Shown one piece after another: positions 17,718-26,200 of a stretch of DNA of 64,000 nucleotides. Within the stretch, counting starts at the first letter, position 1; each line of letters starts with the position of its first letter. The notes under the pieces are model-generated. The model did no database searches and was not told the origin of the DNA. It was given only the letters and a program-made list of their open reading frames with translations. This DNA is from Actinoallomurus sp963736325 (GTDB lineage Bacteria; Actinomycetota; Actinomycetes; Streptosporangiales; Streptosporangiaceae). Both the position numbers and the translations under genes were made by a program. The DNA is taken from the NCBI GenBank assembly GCA_963736325.1, contig CAVTOG010000011.1, positions 124,001-188,000 of the forward strand, written 5' to 3'.

Positions 17718-18863
17718 TTAGCGGGGCCCGGACAGCCACGCGCGGATCTGCGCGCCGTGCTCGTCCAGCCCTGGCGGCGGGAGCATGTGACGGGGAGAGG
17801 CCGTGCTGAACCGGATCGGGTTGCGGATCGTCGGGATGCCGCCGACACGTACGACCGGGTCGAGGCCGAGCTCGGTGGCCAGGGCGACGCCGTCGTCGAC
17901 GGGGTTGATCGGGCCGCAGGGCACGCCGACGGCGCTGAGCCGGCGGAACCACTCATCGGCCGGCCGCTCCCTGAGCCGGTCGACCAGCAGCGGCCGCAGT
18001 TCCTCACGGTTACGGGTGCGGTCCCCGGCGCGTAGGAAGCGTTCGTCGTCGGCGAGCTCCGGCAGGCCGAGTTCGGCGCAGAGCCGGCGGAACTGCCCGT
18101 CGTTGGCGGCGATGACGATGAGGTCCTTGTCCGCGGTGGGCAGCGGCTCGTACGGGAACACGCTGGGGTGGGAGTTGCCCATCCTCGCCGGGACCACGCC
18201 ACCGGCGACGTACGCGGATGCCTGGTTGACCAGCGCGGACAGCGCGGACGACAGGAGGTTCACCTCGATGTGCTGGCCCTCGCCGGTACGGTGGCGGTGT
18301 TCGAGCGCGGCGAGGATTCCGATGATGGCGTGCATGCCCGTCATGACGTCGAACACCGAGATGCCGGCGCGGTACGGCGGGCCGTCGGCGTCGCCGGTCA
18401 GCGTCATCAGCCCGGACGCGGCCTGGACGAGCAGGTCGTAGCCGGGCAGGGAGGCGCCGCCCTCGGTGCCGAACCCGCTGATGGACGCGTAGATCAGGCC
18501 GGGGTTGTCGCCGCTGACGGTCTCATGGTCGAGCCCGAACCGCCGCAGGCCGCCTGGCTTGAAGTTCTCGATCATGATGTCGGCGCGCGCCGCGAGCTCG
18601 CGGGCCAGGGCGAGGTCGCCGGGGTCCTTCAGGTCGAGGCTGATCGACCGTTTGTTGCGGTTGACCGCCAGGTAGTACGTTGACGCGCCGTCGCGGTCCG
18701 GTGGCGTCCACGTACGCGTGTCGTCGCCGCCCGGCGCCTCGACCTTGATCACTTCGGCGCCGAGGTCGGCGAGCAGCATGGTGGCGTACGGGCCGGCGAG
18801 GATCCGGGAGAAGTCGGCGACGAGCAGGCCGTCGAGCGGCGCAGGGACGTCCCCGCTCTTCAT
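17718..18863 (-). CDS. CaiB/BaiF family CoA-transferase
   Basis: A 381-residue family III CoA-transferase. The N-terminal ADFSRILAGPYATMLLADLGAEVIKVE is diagnostic, and the catalytic Asp lies in the ENFKPGG...GYDLLVQAASG region. It moves CoA between carboxylic acids. Its promoter region holds the CGGACA-N2-TGTCCG palindrome shared with other genes around the IclR regulator. It precedes the citryl-CoA-lyase-like gene in a leftward unit, so the pair may activate and cleave a di- or tricarboxylic acid. Confidence 0.88.
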   Translation of the reverse strand: MKSGDVPAPLDGLLVADFSRILAGPYATMLLADLGAEVIKVEAPGGDDTRTWTPPDRDGASTYYLAVNRNKRSISLDLKDPGDLALARELAARADIMIENFKPGGLRRFGLDHETVSGDNPGLIYASISGFGTEGGASLPGYDLLVQAASGLMTLTGDADGPPYRAGISVFDVMTGMHAIIGILAALEHRHRTGEGQHIEVNLLSSALSALVNQASAYVAGGVVPARMGNSHPSVFPYEPLPTADKDLIVIAANDGQFRRLCAELGLPELADDERFLRAGDRTRNREELRPLLVDRLRERPADEWFRRLSAVGVPCGPINPVDDGVALATELGLDPVVRVGGIPTIRNPIRFSTASPRHMLPPPGLDEHGAQIRAWLSGPR

Positions 18864-18883
18864 CGCACCCCCGCTCGCCGACG

Positions 18884-18907
18884 GTCCGCATAGCGGACAA
18901 ATGTCCG
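18884..18907. promoter_or_regulatory. Probable IclR operator upstream of the CoA-transferase
   Basis: Two overlapping inverted repeats, GTCCGC-ATA-GCGGAC (18884-18898) and CGGACA-AA-TGTCCG (18894-18907), lie about 20-45 bases before the start codon. The second form recurs at 19903 and 22332. Confidence 0.6.
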
Positions 18908-18944
18908 TTCAATGCTGAACGACGGCAGGGCGGCTGTCAATCGG

Positions 18945-19751
18945 TCAGCGCGTGAGCGGCATGGTCTCGATCGGCCGGGCGTTCCAGGCCGCGAAGTCGG
19001 CGCTGATGGCCCCGGCGGCCCGCAGCAGGAGCGGCAGGTGGTGGTCGACGAGGACGTCGACCGAGGTCTCCGCGGCGTGGGCGTTGATGTTCACGGAGGC
19101 CACGACCTGCCCGTCACCGTCGCGGATCGGCGCCGCGACCGACCGGATGCCGAGGGCGAGCTGTTCGTCGGTGATCGCCCAGCCCTCGGCGCGCACCTCG
19201 CGCAGGGCCGCGTCGAGTTCGCCACGGGACGGTGCCCAGCGCGGCGTGATCCCCGAACGGCTCGGTTCGCTCAGCGTCCGATCGAGTTCGGCCGCCGGGA
19301 GGGCCGCGAGGAGCACCTTGCCGAGAGACGTCGCCGAGGCCGGGAACCGCGTGCCGATCGTGACGGCCAGCGTGACCAGCTTGGGCACGGCCACCCTCGC
19401 GACATAGACGATGTCGGAGCCGTCGAGCCGTGCCACCGAGCACGACTCGCCGGTCTCCTCGACGAGCCGGCGCAGGTGCGGCCTGGCCAGGTCCCACAGG
19501 TCGCCGGCGCCGACGCAGGCCATGCCGAGGTCGAGGACCCGCGGCGTCAGCGCGAAGCCGGACTCCTCCGCGCGCACGTAGCCGAGCTGCTCGAGCGTGA
19601 TCAGGATGCGGCGCGCGGTCGGCCTGGCCAGCCCGGTCGCGGTGGCGACCTCGGTCAGGGTCATCGTGGGACGACCGGGCCGGAAGCACCGAAGGACGTC
19701 GAGTCCGCGGGCGAGTGCCTCGATGAACTCCGGGTTGCCGTCTCGGCGCAT
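18945..19751 (-). CDS. IclR-family transcriptional regulator
   Basis: A 268-residue regulator. The N-terminal winged helix reads MTLTEVATATGLARPTARRILITLEQLGYV (split here by function: helix-turn-helix, then wing). The C-terminal effector domain has the IclR pattern ASATSLGKVLLAALP and ASVNINAHA. The ATG at 19751 is chosen because AGAGG lies eight bases before it. The gene lies between the CoA-transferase and dioxygenase genes. CGGAC-type palindromes in both flanking promoters and before the amidohydrolase are its likely targets. IclR members usually respond to aromatic acids or their breakdown products. Confidence 0.88.
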   Translation of the reverse strand: MRRDGNPEFIEALARGLDVLRCFRPGRPTMTLTEVATATGLARPTARRILITLEQLGYVRAEESGFALTPRVLDLGMACVGAGDLWDLARPHLRRLVEETGESCSVARLDGSDIVYVARVAVPKLVTLAVTIGTRFPASATSLGKVLLAALPAAELDRTLSEPSRSGITPRWAPSRGELDAALREVRAEGWAITDEQLALGIRSVAAPIRDGDGQVVASVNINAHAAETSVDVLVDHHLPLLLRAAGAISADFAAWNARPIETMPLTR

Positions 19752-19892
19752 GGGCACGACCTCTCGGTACGGAGCGGGCGGGAGAGGACGCCGCGCCGCC
19801 GTCAACCCGCAGGCTAACCTGTCGATGCCGTACGCGGCGGTGGTCGCGCCCCTTGACAGCCGGTCCGGTGAGCCGCATCGTGGCGTCAACGT

Positions 19893-19916
19893 GTCCGCTG
19901 TCCGGACAATAGTCCG
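19893..19916. promoter_or_regulatory. Probable IclR operator before the dioxygenase gene
   Basis: Three GTCCG half-sites fall in 24 bases: 19893-19897, the GTCCGGAC at 19900-19907, and 19912-19916. CGGAC-AATA-GTCCG (19903-19916) matches the palindromes at 18894 and 22332. Confidence 0.58.
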
Positions 19917-19985
19917 TCAACGCGTCGGCGTGGCATCCGGCCGCCTCCGACGACGGATGACACACGCCTCCAGGGACGATCAGCC

Positions 19986-20846
19986 ATGGCCTTCGTCAAC
20001 GAGAACAACATCACCGAGCTGGCGGCGAAGCGGTGGGCGACCGCGGATTCGCCGCGCCTCGCCGAGATCATGACGGCCCTGGTCCGTCACGTGCACGAGT
20101 TCGCCCGCGAGGTGGAGCTGACCGAGGACGAGTGGGCGGCCGCGATGGAGTGGCTCACCGCGACCGGGCGGATCAGCGACGACAAGCGCCAGGAGTTCAT
20201 CCTGGCCTCCGACGTCCTCGGCCTGAGCATGCTCGTCGTCCAGTTGAACAACCGGTTCTCCCCGGCCGCCACACCCGCGACCGTCCTCGGGCCGTTCCAC
20301 ATCGACGGCTCCCCGACCGCGACGTACGGGCACGACATGGCCGCGGGCATCCCCGGTCGGCCGCTGTTCGTCACCGGCCGGGTCGCCGACACCGCGGGCG
20401 AGCCGGTCCCGGGCGCGGTCCTCGACGTCTGGCAGGCCGACGGCGACGGCGCGTACGAGTCCCAGCTCCCGCAGGTCGACGAGGCGCGGCTGCGCGCCAG
20501 GTACCGGGCGCGCGAGGACGGCACGTACTGCGTCCGCACCATCGCGCCGTTCGGCTACTCGATCCCGATGGACGGTCCCGTCGGCGACCTGATCGGCCGG
20601 ACCGCGATCAGCCACTTCCGGCCCGCCCACGTCCACTTCCTCATCGAGGAACCCGGCCACGAGCGGCTGATCACCCACCTGTTCGAGGCGGGCGGGAAGT
20701 ACCTGGACGGCGACGTCGTCTTCGGCGTCAAGGACCGTCTGGTCGTCCCGTTCACCGAGCACGAGCCGGGCCCGGCCCCCGACGGCGGGCGGATCGACGA
20801 GCCGTACCTGCACGCCGAGTACGACTTCGTCCTCCAGCCCACCTGA
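19986..20846 (+). CDS. Intradiol dioxygenase, hydroxyquinol 1,2-dioxygenase type
   Basis: A 286-residue non-haem Fe(III) ring-cleavage enzyme. The N-terminal helical dimerisation domain (about 1-100) precedes the beta-sandwich. The iron ligands are the Tyr in DGDGAYESQ, the Tyr in APFGYSIP and the two His of RPAHVHFLIEE. The segment LGPFHIDGSP and the length match hydroxyquinol/catechol 1,2-dioxygenases. It opens an aromatic ring between two hydroxyls to give a (hydroxy)muconate. It is under a palindrome shared with the IclR regulon. A maleylacetate reductase is not in view. Confidence 0.86.
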   Translation: MAFVNENNITELAAKRWATADSPRLAEIMTALVRHVHEFAREVELTEDEWAAAMEWLTATGRISDDKRQEFILASDVLGLSMLVVQLNNRFSPAATPATVLGPFHIDGSPTATYGHDMAAGIPGRPLFVTGRVADTAGEPVPGAVLDVWQADGDGAYESQLPQVDEARLRARYRAREDGTYCVRTIAPFGYSIPMDGPVGDLIGRTAISHFRPAHVHFLIEEPGHERLITHLFEAGGKYLDGDVVFGVKDRLVVPFTEHEPGPAPDGGRIDEPYLHAEYDFVLQPT

Positions 20847-20914
20847 CGCGGTCAGAGCCGCGCGCTCGTCCTGCCGCGGTGAAATTCGGTGGTCGACGCG
20901 CGCACGGGCCTGCG

Positions 20915-22129
20915 ATGCTCACGATCGCGGGGATCGCGGAGGATCTGCGGTCCGGCCGGTGCTCGGCGACCGCGTTGGTGGACGAACTGGTGACGGGCCT
21001 GGCCCCGCTGGCCGCCACGATCGGCGCGGTGGCCGCCGTCGACTCCGAGCGGAGCATGGCCGAGGCCGAGGCCGCGGACCGGCGCCTGCGCGACGGGAAC
21101 GCCCGGCCGCTGGAAGGGATCCCGTTCACCGTCAAGGACTGGATCGACGTGGCGGGCTGGCCGGTACTGGGAGCCACCGGCGGCCATCCGGGTACCCCCG
21201 GCCGACGGCCCGCCCACGACGCGACCGCGGTCGCCCGGCTGCGCGCCGCGGGCGCCATCGTCATCGCCATCACCTCGGCCATGGCCGACAACCCCGTGCA
21301 CGGACCGACGCGCAACCCACGCGATCCCGCGCGGGCACCCGGCGGGTCGTCCTCAGGCGCCGGCGCGCTCGTCGCGGCCGGGTCCGCGCCGCTGGCCCTG
21401 GGCAGCGACTCGGGCGGCAGCATACGGCTGCCCGCCGCATGGTGCGGGGTCGCCGGGCTCAAGCCGACGTACGGGCGGGTGCCGCTGTCCGGGCACTTCC
21501 CCCGGTGTGGCGCGCTGGAGGACGGCCGGACGGTGATCGGGCCGCTGGCGTCGACGGTCGAGGATCTCGCCATCGCCCTGAAGGTCATCGCCGGTCCCGA
21601 CGGGCTGGACGCCGGCGCGGTCCCGGTACCGCTGGCGGATCCGGACACGGTCGACATGCGAGAGCTGCGCGCCGGGATCATCACCGGCACAGAGACGCAC
21701 GAGCCGACCATGCGCGCCATGGACGCTCTGGCCCGGGCGGGCGCCACGCTCGTGGACGAGCCCCTCCCCGACGTGTGCGACGAGGCCCTCGAACTGAGTC
21801 GCCGTCACTGGGGCCGGGCGGACCTGACCGGCGCGCAGCACGCGCGGTTGCTGTGGGACTGGGACCGGTTCCGGCGGCGCCTGCTGGTCGCCACCGCCGG
21901 GATCGACGTCCTGGTCACCCCCGCCACCCCGGGGCCCGCTCCGCTCTGGCGCGAGTCCGCCGAAGAGGACTACCGCTGGACGCTGCCGTGGAGCCTCACC
22001 GGCGCGCCGGTCGTCGTCGTTCCGGCCGGTACCCACGATGGCCTGCCCGTCGCCGTCCAGGTCGTCGCCCGGCCGTGGAACGACCACGTCGCGCTCGCGG
22101 CCGCCGCAAGCATCGAGGAGCGCCGATAG
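20915..22129 (+). CDS. Amidase-signature family hydrolase
   Basis: About 404 residues from the ATG at 20915; a GTG at 20879 is an alternative. The Ser-cisSer-Lys triad of the amidase signature is present: Lys in FTVKDWIDVAG, the cis-Ser in APGGSSSGAG and the nucleophile in SDSGGSIRLPA. It hydrolyses a C-N bond of an amide; candidates include urea-type or carbamoyl intermediates. It follows the dioxygenase by 68 bases and precedes the TRZ/ATZ-type hydrolase, suggesting breakdown of a nitrogen-bearing ring or side chain. It is slightly short in the C-terminal third. Confidence 0.85.
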   Translation: MLTIAGIAEDLRSGRCSATALVDELVTGLAPLAATIGAVAAVDSERSMAEAEAADRRLRDGNARPLEGIPFTVKDWIDVAGWPVLGATGGHPGTPGRRPAHDATAVARLRAAGAIVIAITSAMADNPVHGPTRNPRDPARAPGGSSSGAGALVAAGSAPLALGSDSGGSIRLPAAWCGVAGLKPTYGRVPLSGHFPRCGALEDGRTVIGPLASTVEDLAIALKVIAGPDGLDAGAVPVPLADPDTVDMRELRAGIITGTETHEPTMRAMDALARAGATLVDEPLPDVCDEALELSRRHWGRADLTGAQHARLLWDWDRFRRRLLVATAGIDVLVTPATPGPAPLWRESAEEDYRWTLPWSLTGAPVVVVPAGTHDGLPVAVQVVARPWNDHVALAAAASIEERR

Positions 22130-22229
22130 ACACCGAACTCCTCACCCTGGTGGTAACCCTGCCCGGTGTCCGTCGGCCGGCCGAGGACGTCGATGACCGC
22201 GACGCGTATGGCGACTCCTGTCCGCGAGA

Positions 22230-22243
22230 CGGACGAACGTCCG
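22230..22243. promoter_or_regulatory. CGGACG-AA-CGTCCG palindrome, IclR-type
   Basis: A perfect palindrome extendable to seven-base arms (22229-22244), flanked by GTCCGC at 22220 and 22252. It is a second, more distal operator candidate for the amidohydrolase gene. Confidence 0.5.
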
Positions 22244-22331
22244 TGACCGGAGTCCGCAGACTGACACCGGGGACGTCACCCCCTTGACAGTACGGCCGCG
22301 ACGAAAGCATCGTTACGCCAGCGCCGCTCTA

Positions 22332-22345
22332 CGGACACATGTCCG
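22332..22345. promoter_or_regulatory. Probable IclR operator before the amidohydrolase
   Basis: CGGACA-CA-TGTCCG lies 28 bases before the ATG at 22373. It is the same motif as at 18894-18907. Confidence 0.58.
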
Positions 22346-22372
22346 GAAACGGCCCGGAGGGAGCGCATTGTC

Positions 22373-23818
22373 ATGAGCGCATCGAGCGACGTGCGAGTCA
22401 TCGAACCTGGCCGGCCGGTGGTGTTCCGCGGCGGAACGGTCCTGACCATGGACGATCGCGACACGGTCCTGCGCGACGCCGACGTCCTGGTCACCGGCGA
22501 GCACGTCACGGCCGTCGGCACCACCCTCGAGGTGCCGGAGGGCACCGCCGAGATCGACGCGCGCGGCGGCATCGTCATGCCCGGAATGATCGACACCCAT
22601 CGCCACATGTGGCAGACGGCCATGCGCGGCTACGGCGCGGACTGGACCCTCACCCAGTACTTCGTCTGGTACTACCTCGAATGGGGCAAGATCTTCCGCC
22701 CGGAGGACGTCTACGCCGGCAACCTGCTGTCCGCGATCGAGGCGATCGACGCGGGCGTCACCACGACGGTGGACTGGTCGCACGGCCTGCGGACGCCCCA
22801 GCACGCCGACGCCGCGGCCGACGCGCTGGAGGAGGTCCCCGGCCGGTTCGTGCTGGCGTACGGCAACATCCAGCAAGGGCCGTGGGAGTGGGCCACGGCA
22901 CCGGAGTTCCGGGAGTTCGCCGAGCGGAGGGGCGGCAGGCTCGGCCTCCAGCTGGCCTTCGACGTCACCGGCGACCCGGCGTTCCCCGAACGCGCGGCCT
23001 TCGAGGTGGCCCGCGACCTCGACGTCCCCGTCACCACCCACGCCGGCGTGTGGGGCGCCACCGGCGACGCCGGCATCCGGCTCATGCACGACAACGGCTT
23101 CATGACCGACCGGACGATCTACGTGCACGCCGCCTCGCTGTCGGCGGACTCCTACCAGCGCATCGCCGCGACGGGCGGCTCCGTGTCGCTGTCGACCGAG
23201 AGCGAGCAGAGCGCCGGGCAGGGCTACCCGCCGACCTGGGCGCTGCGCTCACACGACATCCCGGTCTCGCTGTCGATGGATACGAGCGTGTGGTTCAGCG
23301 GCGACCTTTTCACGGCGATGCGCACGACGCTCGGCGCGGACCGGTCCCGCGAGCACCTGGAGGCGCACATCCACGGAGACACCGTCACCCACTGCCACCT
23401 GCGCGCCGATCAGGTGGTCCGCTGGGCCACGCGCGGCGGCGCGCGGGCGCTCGGGCGGGGCGACCTCGGCAGCCTGGAGCCCGGCCGGCGGGCCGACGTC
23501 GTCCTCATCAAGAACGACGACTCTCCGGTGATGTTCCCAATGCTCAACCCGTACGGCCACGTGGCACTGCAGGCGCAGCGCGGGGACGTGCACACCGTGC
23601 TGGTGAACGGCCGGGTCGTCAAGCACGCCCACCGCCTCATCGGCGTGGACCTCCCCGCCGCGCGCCGGGCCGTCGACGCGACCACCGGGTACCTCATCGG
23701 CCGGCTCGGCGAGGACGCGTGGACGAACGGCATGCACCCCGACGTACCGGCCACCGAGGTCCTCGACAACCCCTACACCTACACCGACTACCGCAGCGCC
23801 TCGACGCACGGCCACTGA
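22373..23818 (+). CDS. TRZ/ATZ-type amidohydrolase
   Basis: A 481-residue metal-dependent hydrolase of the cytosine deaminase/atrazine chlorohydrolase clan. The metal motif HxH is DTHRHMW, the next His is in VTTHAGVWG, another is in YVHAASLS and the Asp is in SLSMDTSVW. An N-terminal and a C-terminal beta sandwich (ADVVLIKNDD) enclose the barrel. It would deaminate or dechlorinate a heterocycle or remove an amine. GGAGGGAG precedes the start and an IclR-type palindrome lies in its promoter. It ends before a strong terminator. Confidence 0.85.
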   Translation: MSASSDVRVIEPGRPVVFRGGTVLTMDDRDTVLRDADVLVTGEHVTAVGTTLEVPEGTAEIDARGGIVMPGMIDTHRHMWQTAMRGYGADWTLTQYFVWYYLEWGKIFRPEDVYAGNLLSAIEAIDAGVTTTVDWSHGLRTPQHADAAADALEEVPGRFVLAYGNIQQGPWEWATAPEFREFAERRGGRLGLQLAFDVTGDPAFPERAAFEVARDLDVPVTTHAGVWGATGDAGIRLMHDNGFMTDRTIYVHAASLSADSYQRIAATGGSVSLSTESEQSAGQGYPPTWALRSHDIPVSLSMDTSVWFSGDLFTAMRTTLGADRSREHLEAHIHGDTVTHCHLRADQVVRWATRGGARALGRGDLGSLEPGRRADVVLIKNDDSPVMFPMLNPYGHVALQAQRGDVHTVLVNGRVVKHAHRLIGVDLPAARRAVDATTGYLIGRLGEDAWTNGMHPDVPATEVLDNPYTYTDYRSASTHGH

Positions 23819-23893
23819 CCGCCGGTGCGGCCCCGATCAGGAGCCCAGCGCGGTGGCCGCGACGTTGTTCGCACTATTGAGCGCGGAACGCAA

Positions 23894-23943
23894 TGAAGCC
23901 CGCCTCTTCGCCGATCGTGCGATCGGCGAAGAGGCGGGCTTCA
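23894..23943. terminator. Bidirectional terminator, 23-bp perfect hairpin
   Basis: Bases 23894-23916 pair perfectly with 23921-23943 across a four-base loop (GTGC). It separates the convergent amidohydrolase and phospholipase D-like genes, and can act on both strands. Confidence 0.85.
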
Positions 23944-23956
23944 CGCGGTGGCGCGG

Positions 23957-25035
23957 TTACGGGCGCGGGACCTCCCGCTGGGTCCAGCGCAGGGTCTTCT
24001 CGTCAATGATGTCGATCTTCTTGCCGACGATGGAGGCGTCGTCCTCGAAGGAGCACCGCTTGCCGGACTTCGTGTGCCTGCACTCGATCTTGTTGCCGTG
24101 GGCCACCATGAAGTCGTCGCCGGAGTGCGTGCCGGCCTGCACGGTCACCTTCACCCGTTTCGCGTTCTTGGTGCGCTCCGTCTGAACGGATTGGACCGTG
24201 GGCGGCAGGAACCTCTTCCAGTCGTAGGTGGCGGCGGCCACCATCTCCCGTAGCGCCGCCTCCTCCGGGTTGACGGTCTGGTAGTCCCGGTCGAGGTCGA
24301 CCACGTCCTTGTCGGCGTAGCTCAGCTTGCACTTGGCGTCTTCGGGCCGCTTGAGGTCGGGCAGCTTGTAGGTGGAGGAGGCGTCCTTGCCCTGGATGCC
24401 GACCCCCAGCCCGCCGACCTCCAGCATGTCGAGGTCGCCGGCCTCGCTCGCGGGCGGAGGACGCAGGAGTGACATGCAGCCCTTGTCCGACGGATACACC
24501 CATGATCCGGTGACGGCCAGCCAGTTCCGCTTGTTGCGGTTGGCGCAGGTCCATTCCCAGAGCCGGTTGATGTAGGCGGTCGCCGACGCGGCCGCGGGGC
24601 CCCGGATGGCCATCATCATGTCGGTGACGGGCTTGGGGGTCTGGACGTAGTTGTCGGTGTAGGTGTTGACACCGCCGGTGATGACGGTCTGCCCGTCGAC
24701 GACGATCAGCTTGGAGTGGTTCCAGGAGGGTGTGTAGCCGCCGGCCGGCACACCGGGCGTTCCTGAATAGGACGTGGTCATCGTCGCCACGTTGAACTCG
24801 ATGTTGCGGGCCGGGTCGCCGATCAGCTTTTTCGTGGCGTTGATCCAGTCGTCGCCGTTGACGGTCGCGGGCAGGACCGGCGCGCCCAGCAACATCCTGA
24901 AGGTGATCTTGTGCTTCTTGGACGCCTTCTTCAGCCCGTCCGCGATGGCGTCGCGGAAGGCGCCGTCAGGGAAGGTGCGGCACGGTGAGGGAAGGTGAAC
25001 GCCGTCACCACCACCGCGAGCATGGTCATTCTCAT
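23957..25035 (-). pseudogene. Phospholipase D-like gene, frameshifted and truncated
   Basis: The long frame (to about 24990) encodes FPDGAFRDAIADGLKKASKKH and a single complete HKD motif, NHSKLIVVDGQTVITGG, with a C-terminal RTKNAKRVKVTVQAGTHSGDDF segment. The likely start ATG (25035, MRMTMLAVVVTAFTF) is in another frame. The mismatch is explained by a 20-base partial duplication, AGGGAAGGTG at 24968-24977 and 24988-24997. Removing one unit restores one continuous frame. PLD enzymes need two HKD motifs; only one is visible, so the N-terminal half is also missing or altered. Inactive as read. Confidence 0.65.
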
Positions 25036-25281
25036 GTCCGCCAGTCAAGCCAGCCGGAACGCCCGCGTACCGTCGGCCACACCTCGGCAAGGGTAAAACC
25101 CCGATCGAGAAAGCGCAGGTCATCCGGCGGCGGAACCCGGCGTCGCCATCCCACCGGGGACTCCCACTGCCGCAGCCCGTACGCGCGGACTCACTGGTTA
25201 ATAAAGCACTCTGGTCAACTGATTACGGTAATCGAGCATCGCTATTGACTCAAAGCTGCGGGCCGTGCCACCATCCCCTGC

Positions 25282-26025
25282 ATGCGAGAGGTTGACTTTG
25301 CGGCCGAGGTGATGCCGGCACTGCAGACGCCGGCTGATCGTGCCTACCACTACATCTCGGGGATGATCGACCTCAAGCAGGTCCGGCATGGTGAGCTACT
25401 ACCAAAGGCAGATGATCTTGCTAAGCGCATCGGCGTTAATCGCAACGCGGTACTCGAGGCCCTGAGTCTTCTGCAGAAGCACGGCTTGGTGCACGTCGGT
25501 GTAGGCCGCGCGGGCGTCAGGGTCGCGGAGCAGGTCGGCGTCAACCGAGAGGCCCGCATCGCCTGGGTCGCGGAGCACCGGGAAATCATCCACCAGATGA
25601 CAACGTTCCGGTCCATTCTCGAGCCCGGCATCATGCGGCTCGTGGCCGAACGAGGGCTCAGCGATGAGCTTCACGCGGCGGCACAGAGGCAGAACGAGCT
25701 TTACCGGGACGCGAGAACCGGCCAGGAGCGCCAGGCCGCGGACGCCGAGTTCCATCGGTTGCTGGTCTCCAGCCTTGAGTCCAGGATCATCGAACGGCAC
25801 TCGTTGCTGGTACGACGCTGGGTGGCGCCCGCGTTCGACCTGATTCCGTGGCCACCGGGGCGGGTCGTCGACAGCCATACCGAGCATGAGTCCTTGCTCC
25901 GCGCAATCGAGGCGGGAGCACCTGAGGCAGCCGAGCGTGAGTGCCGAACGCACATCACCGCTTCGGCCGACCTCATCCACAGCCTGCTGGACACGATGGA
26001 CGCCCCGTCATCACACGAGGGCTGA
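25282..26025 (+). CDS. GntR-family regulator (FCD type)
   Basis: A 247-residue regulator. The winged helix covers about residues 15-85 (DDLAKRIGVNRNAVLEALSLLQKHGLV). The C-terminal FCD helical domain follows, with metal-binding His/Asp in ADAEFHRLLV and HTEHESLLRAIEAG. It probably controls the adjacent operon of a peptide-binding lipoprotein, dipeptidase, oxidase and Ntn hydrolase. The 80 bases upstream are unusually AT-rich, with a TTGACT at 25244-25249. The effector is probably a small acid or amino acid. Confidence 0.85.
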   Translation: MREVDFAAEVMPALQTPADRAYHYISGMIDLKQVRHGELLPKADDLAKRIGVNRNAVLEALSLLQKHGLVHVGVGRAGVRVAEQVGVNREARIAWVAEHREIIHQMTTFRSILEPGIMRLVAERGLSDELHAAAQRQNELYRDARTGQERQAADAEFHRLLVSSLESRIIERHSLLVRRWVAPAFDLIPWPPGRVVDSHTEHESLLRAIEAGAPEAAERECRTHITASADLIHSLLDTMDAPSSHEG

Positions 26026-26200
26026 CCTCTCGCAGCCGGCGCTTCTTCGAACAGCGATGATCCGCGCGGTTCTCGACCAACGGCCGGACCGCGACAACAG
26101 CCGGCCGAGTCATCGGCGGTAGCTGTCATCAATCACATCTCGCTGCCCTGGGCATCCAGGGATCCCTCCTTCTGAACAACCACGACCTCAGGGAGTTGTC

